This document shows positions 38,101 to 50,800 of a stretch of 64,000 nucleotides of DNA, piece after piece. How positions within the stretch are numbered: the stretch's first letter is position 1; each line of letters begins with the position of its first letter. Source of the DNA: Apostichopus japonicus (lineage: Eukaryota; Echinodermata; Holothuroidea; Aspidochirotida; Stichopodidae). A program made the translations under genes and the position numbers. Under the pieces are notes generated by a model, which was given only the letters and a program-made list of their open reading frames with translations, did not search any database and was not told the DNA's origin. The stretch lies in the NCBI RefSeq assembly GCF_037975245.1, contig NC_092582.1, positions 15,207,077 to 15,271,076 on the forward strand, given 5' to 3'.

Positions 38101-38506
38101 AACATGTCCAGTGATATCTTGAAAATGGTAGCTCCCTAAAACAGGCTGGCTGCAGTCAGATAATGTTTGGCCTAGAAGGGGGGGGGGGGTGGGTAGGGGA
38201 TGGGAGTAACAACTATTTACATTAGCCAACAAATAATCCCCCTCCCCAACCCACCCCTTCCCCCACCCCCAACCCACCCCTACAAAAACCAAAATAGAAG
38301 ACAAATTACAGACATATGATTTCAGCAGACTCTTTTACATGCAAACTGGGTAAGGAATATCTTTTACATTTTTAAAATGTGAGGGTGTGATGTCATAAAA
38401 ACCAATTTGTTGCGCTTTTGAGAACTTACCGAGCTACCACCCATAGACACCACCCCTCCCCCTGCCCCACCCCCGAGAGGGAGACAAAGAACAAAACCTG
38501 AATGGA

Positions 38507-38809
38507 TTACTCTTTCTTGGCGGCGGTGAACGAGGAAATCTTTTTCATCATCCAGCTGTCTGTTCTATTTCTGGACGGGTCGCAGTTGTTTATCCTGTGT
38601 TCGAGATCTTGCGATTTGCACTGAGATTCGACCAATTCCAGCTTGGTGGCCGCCAGCTCCATCTCGAGGTCCTTGATGGTCGTTTGGGCCTTCTTCAACT
38701 GGTCGTTCTCCTGCACCTCTCCGCCGGCCACCACGTCTCGGATCGATTCGACTAATTTCCCGTCCTCGCTGATGTAGTTGGCGCACTTGGTGCAAGGTTG
38801 CAGTTTTGA
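38507..38809 (-). CDS. RABGAP1: RABGAP1-type last coding exon
   Basis: Acceptor GATCTACAG, 303 nt including the stop at 38,507-38,509: SKLQPCTKCANYISEDGKLV, then LKKAQTTIKDLEMELAATKL, VESQCKSQDLEHRI and a tail ending SSFTAAKKE. The LE/AxTKLxLVExxCKxQDLEH stretch is the conserved C-terminal coiled coil. The CxxC near its start is kept in vertebrate relatives. Confidence 0.92.
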   Translation of the reverse strand, partial: SKLQPCTKCANYISEDGKLVESIRDVVAGGEVQENDQLKKAQTTIKDLEMELAATKLELVESQCKSQDLEHRINNCDPSRNRTDSWMMKKISSFTAAKKE

Positions 38810-41800
38810 CTGTAGATCGAGAAAACAAAAACAAAAAATAGATAAATAAAAAAAAATAATAATAAGTGTATTGTCATTGTTAGGCCACGGCCCACGATCT
38901 TTCTTGTTTTCTTGGGGACCAAGCCACGACATGCCAGAACCACACCCTTCATAATCAACGCTCAGAGTACATTAATTCTAGCTTGAGCTATGGACTTCAT
39001 GATAAGAAAACGAAAAATAACTTAATCGATCTCTCCGAAAACCGAAGATAAATTTTGCAATGTCTGAAAAAATCCACAGGAAGAACATTTGTTTTGGCAA
39101 CCACCCACTTTATGGTTACACCTCAATAATTGATGATCAAAGTTAGAGTTGATCAAAGCGGAGAGAAAGAGAGGGAGGGTGGACTTGAGTGGGGGAGGGA
39201 GGGGGTTGGGAGGGGGTAGAGGGTAGGACTTATCTACTATGCCAATAATGGTCAGCATTGAGGAGCCTCCTCTTATCTGGAAGTAAGGGAAACTGATGGG
39301 GTGACTTGAAGATTGAAGTCTGGTAGAATGTTAAGCTTGATATTTCATACTTCATAGGAAACAGGGATAAAAGATGTTGGATGGTATTGCTTCTACAGCT
39401 TATTTTCCTTTCACAATATTGAGCATTATGATATGCTGTATATCTGAAATGTCGTCTTTATTGCAAAAATTGCAGCTTCAACTTTTTCTTGAAGTAATAT
39501 TTTCCTCTGTGAATAGTTGGGTTAAATATGATGAAGAAAAAATGTTAATTTTCAACTTAATTGCTGTGATGACATCATACACAAAATGAGACATAATTTT
39601 GGAAAATTCATACCATCTCCTAGCAAAATATGCTACGAGGATATGTCTTTAACCTAAAGATGGGGAAAGTGTCCAGCAATATTTTTTTTTGTAGCAATGG
39701 ACATCAGCCACTGGAATATCTCTTTAACATTCTACAAAAGTCATATTTTACCCACAGGTTTTCCTTCAAATTTAATAACATACGTAGAGGTGTACCAAAC
39801 GGTCATTTTCTCCAAGACCGGCTGACATACCTTGAGATGAAGTAGATCGTCCCTCCTCTCTTGTTGCAATTTCTCCAACCTCTCGCTCTGTTGCGAACAG
39901 ATCTGTTTGTATTCGGAGATGATGGTTTCGTTTCGTTTGTATTTCTGGAGATCAGCCTCGGCTTTTTCTGTCACTTCCCTGTACATCTCTTTGACCTTGA
40001 AATGATAATATATATAATATATAATATCATAATAATATTTGCTTTGTATACAGTGCTTTATACCAGCGATAAGTCTCAAAGCGCTTAACAGACGTTATAG
40101 TACCCCTGGTCAATGATAACCTGTCCCAGAGACAATCCCTCCAGTCGGCAGCAGTTATATACTGCGCCCAATGACAAGTTACGTCACAGGTACCCATTTA
40201 ACCCCTGGGTGGAGAAAGGCAAGTGAGATAAAGCATCTTGCCCAAGAACACAACGCAATGAACTAGGCAGGAATCGAGCCAGCAATCCTTGCATCACGAG
40301 TCCGACGCCTTAGCCAATTGGCCACCACGCTCTCATGATATAAACATACACATCTCACAAAATCCCTTATATAAAGAAAAAAACACAAAACATCCCACGT
40401 CTTTGCTTTGCCTTGATAAGACTTCGTTGTAACTTTGCCCTTTGTTTCAATTCTAACTGAGTGGTGAAACGAGCACATGGGTTAATAGCAAACCTATCAC
40501 AAAGGTGTGTTTGTCTGTATTTACATTTGTAAATTTTATATTGCTTCCACATCTATCTTCCCTTCTGAAGTCAAATACTAACTCTTGACAAGTAACTGAA
40601 AAGACTCCAACTTGTTGTACAAACTCAGGTGTTCAGATGCACTGGATTGTTTTTTGTTTTTGTTTTTTTGCGGGGGGGGGGTGTTATTGTTTTGTTATGG
40701 TCTTTTTGTCCTATTGTTTGAAATTGTGTATTTTGCTTTGCTGTACTTTGATTGGTCTCTTTCTCTGTATTTTAGGGAGCGAAGCACCCCGTCAAGCCCG
40801 CAAGGGTTTTTTTGTTCCGCTTCCTTCACTTCATGTATTATCCACTACTACTTATTGTTACTTGTTATTTGTAAACGTTTAAATGCATGTTGTGAAAAAC
40901 AAATAAATGAAATGAAATGAAATGAAATATTCAAATAATTCGGGCAAATATTTAGACTAACAGCTTCATTTGTGATGAGTATGAAATAATAAACTATCAT
41001 GTTTTAGCATTACCAAATCAACATTTATATTTTTGTTTATGATATACAATCCATTTAATTCATGACAAAGTAAAAACAAAAAACCAGAACAATTTGTAAA
41101 CTTTTGCTCTAGATCCATACTTAATGCTGGTCCTTTGAAAAATGTCTCATCTTTTCTCCGGAAACAAATACAGTAGGAGTGAACCTTATTTGACCCGTTC
41201 CAGGGGGCGGGGGGGGGCAGGTTCCTTCACAGTACACTACTATTTTCATAATTATGATACAAGTATTGTGCCTGCAAGTCAATTTTATACTCTATGTCAC
41301 GAAGCAACTACATATGAATGGGAGATAAGCAGAATGTCTCGTAATTTAGAAAGACCAAAAGTTTTAATGCCTTGAAATTTTTTTCAAACCAAATGGAAAG
41401 AAGCAGTTTCAGGGTGGGGGGGGGGAGGTTGGGGTGATTGCTTACCTTACAAGTTTCCGACTCTAAATGGTTATTCTCTTCTTTAAACTCCATAAGTTGT
41501 AATTTTAAGGATTTGACTTCCTTGTCAAAGTCCAACACTCTGTCTCTTTCCTGAATGTTAAAGACAAAACACCAGACTCATTATTATTCTCTAGATCTGT
41601 AACTTTCTATATTTCTACTTCTTCCCCTCCATCCCCCCCCCCCCCCCCCTCCGAACCCTTTCCGCATCAAGTTTCATCTTTGAGTGAAGTACAAATATCT
41701 ACCAGTAAGCTTGTTATTCCTCTCAAGCACCTGCTTTGTGACACAAACATGCACTGCACAATCCTCAATTTCTTGACAACACCCCACCCCCCAATAAACT

Positions 41801-44800
41801 TTAACTCAGACCCCCCCACCGGCCGCCTCCCTTATAATGCTGTCACATTTCAAGGAACATTCTTTACCAACCTTACCAATAAAAACTAATCAGTGATCTT
41901 TAGCATTAATCTAACTAAGTTAATATTAATATCTCTTCAACTCCTTTTCTGTTACATTCTTCTCTATCCTTCTTTTTCAACCTAAAAGTTTCCTCTCCAG
42001 TAAATCGTCTACCATCACCTCGGTGACCTGAATTCTCTTTTAAAAATGTTTTCTCCACTCTTCATAGCCTGAAGCTCTTTTCACTTAATTTCTTTTCCCC
42101 TTTCTGTACCCTTAAATCACCTATCAATAAAATTCAAGCACAATTAATTAAATACATTTAGTACATACAAGTTAAGCTGAATTGCCCTTACAGTACACAC
42201 CCACACAGTTCACAAACTACGGGGCATGACCCAAAAGTGAGTTGCTAAATTTTTTTCAGTCGGTCGCAGGATTCTTTTAGCTAGATATCGGAAAAAGTTG
42301 TCTAAAGCTTTTCCGAGCTTGGAAGAAGATTGATTGAGTTCTTGTTTCTAACACCAAGTCCGTATTCCAACCTAGCTTTGGAGCATCGATCTGGGGGGTC
42401 TGGTGGGTCCATCATCATGGAAGATACTGAGTTATGGGGTTAAAAGTTTGTGGACTATAAATTCATCACCCTTCCTTTCACCCTTCCTTAGTTTTGTCTA
42501 CCCCCCCCTCCCTCCTGAAATCAGATGCCACTTACGTTGTCCAGCTGCTTTTCCATGGCAAGTTTGTAGGTAATGAGTTCGTGGGCAAGTTCATCATTCT
42601 CCTGCTCTAATCTCATGTTGCTTTTCACCAAAGATTTATTCTCTCTCTGAAGAAATAGTAATAATAATAATCATAAAAAACAAAATGTAGTTCTCTTCTT
42701 CCCGCTCCCCCCCCAGTGCATTTGCATGATTTTGTATGTGGGGGTAGGTTGGGAGGGGGAGGGGGGATGGATGGGTGGTGGATTTATCTTTCACACAGTT
42801 ATTTGATAAATCCCAAGCTAGCCTTGATTGGTTTCCTGCACAATCTGAAATGTAGGGATGCACTGACCAACACTTCCTGGTGGGAGTTTGTGAGGTGTTA
42901 CATACAAATAATTTCCTGCGGTATGTGTCTGGGGAGTGAGGGGGGGGGGAGGGCTTGATGATCTGTTATTCAGTAAGTTGTTAAATCCCCATGATACCTC
43001 ACTCTAGCTTCAATCGGTTCCTCGCACAAATTAAACTGTAAGATTGAGTCAGTCAAACTTTTACGACCATTCATTACATTAACATATATACGTGGTTTGA
43101 ACAATGGGATGAAAGAGTTTTCAGGACAGACAGACACATCTTACAGACCGATGGACAGATAATAGCAGATAAATGTTCATCTCACCTCCATCCGGGACAT
43201 GGGATCCTCTCTTTCTTCCATTTCTTTGATTGCATAAAAATCCTTTTCATACCTCTTCAGCTTTTTGCTATTAATCTGTGAAATAAGAGTCAGATAAAAA
43301 AAACTAGCAAAAATGTTCTTTCAAAAATGTATTCCAACATTATAAAGTTATTAACAAAAGAGTACTCATTCCAAGGTAAGAAGTACTCCTTCTAGCTGCA
43401 AAATGTTCAAGCAGCTCTGTGGTAAAATTAACTCCATCGTCTGAAAAGTAACAAAATTCAGATGGACTAGGCTGATACACTTACTTTACCAGTGTTGGTA
43501 AAGTTTAGGGATTGGATCTCATATAAACTAGATCACACGGTAGATAAACAATATTTTAAAATTTAAAATGATTGAATTAATTCCTTGCAATACTTGGATT
43601 CACCCTGCATAAATCGCATCACCATTTGCACCATGAATCATACCCAAGGCATCTAACATAATTTAACAGGCTACATGCAAACAAGGTCCCCCATCACCCC
43701 CATCCCCCACCCCCCCCCTCCAAAAAAAAAATCAACACCTGTGAGATGCTTAGAATCAGAATTAATATTCTAACACTACTTTGTTCATACCCATTTTTAT
43801 TAACCAGAGCTGCACAACCATTTTTGCAGCTAGCAGAATTACTTCTTACCTTCAAAAGGTACGGTTTTTAACGGTTTTAACAGTTTTTCACTTACTTTAG
43901 TAGACATGGCAAGCTGAATCAGTTCCAAGGCAGCCTCTTCTGTACGATACCTCTTTGGTAAGGTAACCCTGAAGTATTTTAAGATACCTTCAAAGTCTTG
44001 ACCCAACAACTCCTTTTTCGATGCCTAGAACAAATCGATACAAAACCGAACAAAATGAAAAGTGTTTCTTTGGTCCATTGTGTTGTTAAGATAGCAAAAA
44101 CAGAAAAATTAAGTCACTGCTGAAGAGCAGTGATGATTTACAAAATTACATTCAAATCTGTTCTCAAGAGCACTTTCTTGACTCTAAGTGACACTTAGAT
44201 TGCTTGGACATTGGATATCAGCTCTATATTAATACCTTGATTGATTGATCAACTCTAAGTGACACTGAGATTGCTTGGACATTGGATATCAAGTTCTATA
44301 TTCATACCTTGGTTGATTGATTGATTGATCGATCGACTGAAATAAATGATTTGTTTTATCACTTGTCAGTGGTTCATTACTATCAGTCAGGTGAGTATGT
44401 ACAGTATGATAGGGCATTTAGGGTGGGGGGGTGGGGAGGAGCAGGAGGGGGAGAGGTTTGGAAGGGGCTAACATGTGTCCTTGAATGCGTAATTATTTAA
44501 ACATTCATGCAATAAAAAGATTTAAACACATACTAACCTTTAGGAGAGCTATAGAAACGTTGAAAAGTACACCCATGCCCTGTATGAAAAAAGATGAAAA
44601 AGTTGAGATGTTACTTTAGTACAGCTACTGCATGATGGTAATAATAAATGAGGGAGCTCTCAGATCTTGTTTAAATGTTTAATTATGCAAGGAAGATGGC
44701 TTATTAAATTCATATCCCCAGGTTACAAACACAGCCATATAACATACACAGTGCATTAACACACTCTAATCTATTCAGGGCCAGCCACAATGACCAATTC

Positions 44801-47800
44801 TGACCTTTGCACTGAGAAGAGATTTTTACATCATTCAGCTGACAGATTAATTACTAAAAAGTTTCACCATTCAAGTGTTAGCCCCATGTACAGTTCCCTT
44901 TCTTACAATATGCAAACCAAAAGAAAGTAACACGTATGGCAAGCATGACTATACTAGACTGTTTCGGTAACATGATATCATTATTTCCAAAACACAAATT
45001 TTGATTGATTGCCCTGCATTAACCCCACAAGCTTGCTTTGAAAGAAATGTCGAAAATGGGCTAGACAATAGCTGCTGCATGTAGCTATCATTAAACTATC
45101 GTTAATGTAAATAGCTTTTTCGCGATATAACTACTAGTAACATTAGCATTAAAGTATAACACTGTTAGAACAAACAGCCAGGCGCGTAGCCAAGAAGGGG
45201 GGGGGCCCTTGAGCATTTTAATATCGCTAGTAATTTCAAAATAGAAAATGGTTAGATGCAACTTACAAGGCCTGGGAAGTGCCATTTCTAGCAATCTGGG
45301 AGGTATTTTTGGCAAAACTTTTCTTCGCGCCAACCCATGGTGGCGCTAGGCTTAGATAGTTTGCCTACAGGCTTTGAACTCCCTTGGCAAATTCCTCACT
45401 ACGCGCCTGCAAATAGCTTAACTAAGTTAGTAATAATGAGGGTGTCCCACTTTTCCAGCCAAAGAATATGGTAACTGTACCCTCAGAAAGTTAACTGTAC
45501 ATGACTATCTCTCATGATGTAAGGGAAATAACCTATAGTGATTCATGATAGGGGTTTAACAAAGATTACTTTACAACATTGTAGGTTTTGTTGTTGTTCA
45601 CAACTACTATCATTGGCATACTAATGGAACATCATCATCAAACTTTAACTCTGATAAACTTACTAACTATGGCAAAATGAAATAGGTAAGATTAAGATCT
45701 TTTCCTTACCTCTGAAATAGGTAAGTTTAAGATATTTTCTTTACCTCTAAAATAGGTAAGATAAAGATATTTTCTTTACCTCTGAGAGGAAAACATCGAT
45801 GATGTGGAACACTGTGGTAAGTGGAAACTTGTGAGTGAAGAGCGTTAAGAACCACTGGGAGGCGAACATGTGAACCTCGATGCCGATGTGGTCGAAATGA
45901 GAAAACAAGTCTGGCAGGAGATCCTGTGAATATGTCAACCAAAGAACATTCATTTGACATTTTAGTCATTTTTTTTAGTCATTTTCTCAATGCATCAAGT
46001 TGGTTTGACACTTTACAAACACATCATGCTGGTAATGAGAAAACATTTTCTTTGCTCGTTATATCTGCGTGGACAGGAGATCTAACACTGAAACCACAAT
46101 TAGGCTTTACAAACAGCTTTCTCTCAACCTGAGATCCACGGGACAGGGGATGTGAAGAAAATGTCCAAGGTCTGTTTGGACCACCGGGGTGTGTGGGGGG
46201 GGGGTAGGGCATCAAACACTCTCCATACAGTCAGAACAAGTCCAAGAATGCCATCTTGGGCTTGAGAACCAAAAGGTCTTCCTGACCTCGTCCCTAACGA
46301 TGGTGATAATACTTCCCCCCGAGGATCTCTACACATTCTTCCTTTCGCTGTTTCAACTCTAATATTCCCAAAATCTTGGAATGAACTTCACTCACATGCT
46401 CATGTTCTCTCAATCCAAAAGGCAATTAAAAATTATACAAAAGGTCAGGGTCGTATCACATTTCTGCAACTTCATCGGAGACATTGTATGATTGTAATAT
46501 CCTTTACTATCCGATCTTACAGGTTTTAAAGAGGTTATGATCTGGAATTTTTTTTCTTTATCATCGTATTCTGTACACTCGTAGCTTTCCAATGATACCC
46601 AATTTGTGTCAAACAAAGCTTGCATCCTCGAGGAATAAACGGTCAAAAATTCGAGGGTAATAAAAACTTTCTAAAACTTGTTGTATTTACGGTAATGCAG
46701 CGTGACGTCAGTTGAGGAACTCAGCTCACTTCCGGGACGCTATGTTTACATTCTTAAACGTCTGAGAAAACACAATATTACACTGTTGCAGTGCTCCGGT
46801 GTTTGAAGTTTTGTTTCTACGTAAATTTATCTCGTAACTGTTAAATATGCCGAGTCGATACGTGGTTGCAGGTTGCTCCACCACAAGTAAAGACGGATTT
46901 CTAATGCACGCTTTTCCAAAAGATGACAGAAATCGAAGAATTTGAACACGACTCGTTCAAAACACTACACATACACAACGTTACGAGTGCTTGCAGGCCT
47001 ATACTGTTGCCACATTACTTGTTATGACCATAGCCTAGGCCTCCTTGATGCAGCAAATGACGATTTTTTTTTGGTTACCTAATATTTTGCACATAACTTA
47101 AAGCCAGTTGGTCTTAGAACAATCAATACTAGATCTGCAAGTTTTCTTTTGTGGTAAAACTGGCGTTGTGTTGTGATTTACGTAACAGTTGGATGATACA
47201 ATTACACAGGCACTGGCGGATCCAGGGCCTTTGTTTGGGAGGGGCCAAAGTGGCATTAGAGTGATATGGGGGAGGGGTCTAAGGGGAGGGGTGCCCCCTT
47301 TTGCCAAAATTTTCTATTGGTGAATGCCCTCAGATGCAATTTGGTGCGACAAAAGTGTACAATGGTGATGTTAATTTACTTCTTAAAAAAATGTTTCCCA
47401 GGTGTAATTTTCTAAAATATTTATAAAACAAAGTTGGGATCATCTTTCTCAAGAAATTTTATTTCTCATAGGTTATAAATTTCTTACAACCAGCCTGTAA
47501 CTGCAAAATGGTGTTAAACTGTAAATCCTCATGCTCATACATTTACATAGCTCCCAACTCTTGAGAAGGCAAATGCTGGTCCATGCCACGAATCGCCGTC
47601 CTGGGGGGAGGGGTATAAGGGGAGGGGATTTCCCCCTCCCCTTTTGAATTTTTTTTGAATCCTGGTGATGCCTACATGTAAAATGATGGCACTTAGAAAG
47701 GCTTTTGTCACCCAAAATTTTCTGAGAAATATGCATTTGTTTGTGTGTAACATCAACAAATTGAATAGTAGGTGATAATTCATTCTTTCCCCTGGCATGA

Positions 47801-50800
47801 AAATGTTCACTGCTCGCCCCAATGAAAAGAATTATAGGCTAATTTGAGGTTCAAATGATGCTGTAAAGGAGGTTTTATACTCTATTATGCTAAATGCTAA
47901 AGAAATGATGGTTGCTAAGTCAAAATTTGATGCAAATTTTTTTATGTATCCTTGACAATTACAATGCGTTTTTTTCGGACGCTTGTGCGGGTCAGCGGGT
48001 TTGGGTGTTAGAATGCGGGTCTAATTCCCGCGAATTGCGGGTCAGTTGGGAGCTCTGCATTTAATTTTAAACCAGAAAACGAAAAGGTTTAGACTAGTCT
48101 ACCACTGCTATCCCTCTCGATTTTTTTAATTTCCAATCATATGATTTAGCGGATGTTGGGAAACACTTTTTGGCTCACCTTTGGGGGGGCGGCCATGGCC
48201 CCCCTTGGATCCGCCAGTGCACCTACTCACCCACAAACATTTGTTACTAGATAAAAGGAATAGTTAAATGAGTGAGATATTATGGTGCATTCAATATAAT
48301 ACCATTCATAAATGTACTTTCTCACCCTAGCTGTCATTATTTCTCAACTGCACCACTTATAATTGATATGTAACAATGTTTTAATCCTTAATCATGTTGA
48401 ATGTTGACATCTTATTGCGCTTGCCTGCCAGCTTTAAAGCAAGGTACCTGTAATTTCTTAATGGAACTTTCTGTCAGTCTCTGGTAAATACCAATTATAT
48501 CTTTGTGGGAATATACATATATATTATAATAATATATACAAATAAATATATATAATATATATATTTTTTCATCATATGCTTATGTAGTTATGTAAAATTC
48601 ATGCCCCATATACCTCAGTCTAAGGATACATTTGAAGGATACAGGAGTGCTTAAATCACCCCATGTTCTCTTATCTCAAATGCTTGACAAAGTTCAGTGG
48701 TGTCCCAATCTGTTTCTAACATGGGTTGGATCATGTGGGCATAGGGAAAGTGCAATCTGGTTCATGCTGGATATGACATGGCACTGAATTTCTCAGTGGT
48801 TATGGCAAGCTCCTTCCTCCTGTTTTGGTATCAAGGGGAAAGTCATCACCAAGAATGGTGGGAGCACATTTGGTGGGATGAAATAATGCTTTTCAGGGCT
48901 TAATCCAGTGCACAACATTTCACTAAAATACTTATAACTAGAATGGTGGGTATGGATAGAGTCTTGTTAACTTAAACGGAGCTTCAATCCCCAATATCTA
49001 TAGCGAAGCCAGTATTGGACAGTGCAGTGGTTGCAGTGCAGTCGAGATGCACAATGACCACAGTTTCTTGCAGTTGGAAAGGTACTAAAATGATCAAATA
49101 AAACTTAACCTTCACCTGACCATTTTTGTAGTTTGAGTGCCACGGCGTCGGCACACACAAGGTCACCAGCACCCTTTGTCAACCCCAAAAAACTGTACAA
49201 ATTACCAGTAAATCTGAATACCCACCCTCAACTGCAACATATTGAAGAGGGCGCCATTCCTTAATGTTATACACCAATATTAGTGTGTATTGTGTTTCAG
49301 AAAACACAAAACACACTGTTTGAATACACACCTCAATTAGAGGACTGCCTTAATTAATTTATTAAATTACCCTTTATTGCTCCCTAGGGCTTTTAAGAAC
49401 AACATTAATTGGGGGACACCTAGGAATAATTAGATACCGTTATTATATTCATCAAATAGGGCTGAAAATATCCTGTTATCAAATTGCACTTTAATATCAT
49501 AATGCAGAACTCATAAGCTGGTATATCGGTATTGTTTAGTGAATTCATCTTCGACACTTACACTTGTTCATGAATACTAATATTTATATGAATATTCATT
49601 TCGAACAGCAGAAAATTGTATCAACGAATCGGAACAGCTGATCAACTCTCAGAATATATAATGTCTCCATCCATGCAAAGGTAACGCCCACGAAAACCAA
49701 AGCTATATGAATGTTTGTTCAGAACCTTCAACGTCCAGAGTTTTGTAAGAAGTCAATCGATATTGACAAAAGAGTTCAGTCCCTTAGACCGTGAGAATCT
49801 GAAAGGTAAGTTACATCAATTATTTATCTCTGTAAAATTAATTGTTTAATTTTCAGTTCTCGCTATAGTATATGGTTTTATAGTCAATAATAATAATAAC
49901 GTTTCAGGTATTTTGCTGTTTGTAAAAAGGCAAATTAAAAGTTATTGGTATTAGCTTAACATTCAGCATGCAAAAACCTTTCTAAAAATTATTAAAGTAT
50001 ATCTTTTCTGTAGTTTATGCCATTCCAAACTATTCCTTGGAATGGTGGTGTGTTCAATTAGACAATTAATTGCTTCAGTAAGGAAAAATATGTCTATTGT
50101 GACATTTCTCTTTATTGTACTTTTTTTTAGTAAATTCAAGTTTCTAAACATTTGTATTTTTCTAAATGTTTCTATCAATTGTATACGAAATATTGTAAAG
50201 TATCTCTACATTTTCCACTTGGACATATGGTTTCTGCTTTTCATTGGATATATTGATCAAGTCTTTAAGAAATCTCCATTACAACTTCCCTTGACAAGTA
50301 TGTAGATATATCTTCACATATACATTTTTTCCTGTTGTCCATGCTGATAGTTTAAGAAGGATAAAACTGTGCATTGCCTTGCAGTAACTGGTAAAACACA
50401 CTCTCTGAGTCTCTGTGATGGCAAAGATATGGATGTTTAAGCTTATTAACTTAAACTAAAAATGTAGCTGTTAATAAGTTATGACATTATGAAAGTGCCA
50501 GATCGATCGTCTAGAAACAGGCTGTAAAACCCCATGTAGAAAATTGTACAGTAACACCCAAGAAACAAAGAACAAAGAAAGAAATAAAAAAGAACAAAGA
50601 AACACCCACTAGAAAGAAGAACAAAGAAACACCCACTAGAAAAAGAACAAAGAAACACCCACTAGGAAAAAGAACAAAGAAACACCCACTAGAAAAAAAA
50701 ACAAAGAAACACCCACTAGCAAAAAGAACAAAGAAACACCCACTAGAAAAAAGAACAAAGAAACACCCACTAGAAAAAAAGAACAAAGAAACACCCACTA

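Larger units (their letters stand above)
31621..38506. other. Intergenic region, no secure gene
   Basis: Between TMEM35-like copy C and the 3' end of the RABGAP1-type gene. An (AT)n run at 31,728-31,745, an (AAAG)n run at 33,228-33,252, G-rich and C-rich tracts (32,970, 36,210, 37,805, 38,180), and TACA/GACA repeats at 35,800-35,880 are present. It contains one candidate small frame (32,507) and a diverged direct repeat (34,703/35,073). Part of the left side of 38,506 must be the 3' UTR of the RABGAP1-type gene. Confidence 0.5.

Noticed and set aside
40030-40345. Functional tRNA gene
   Set aside because: A and B boxes are present, but the cloverleaf cannot be completed and a SINE body follows.
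50511-50798. Phe/Gly/Cys-rich 95-codon frame on the minus strand
   Set aside because: Direct product of the 26-29-bp minisatellite, no real coding features.
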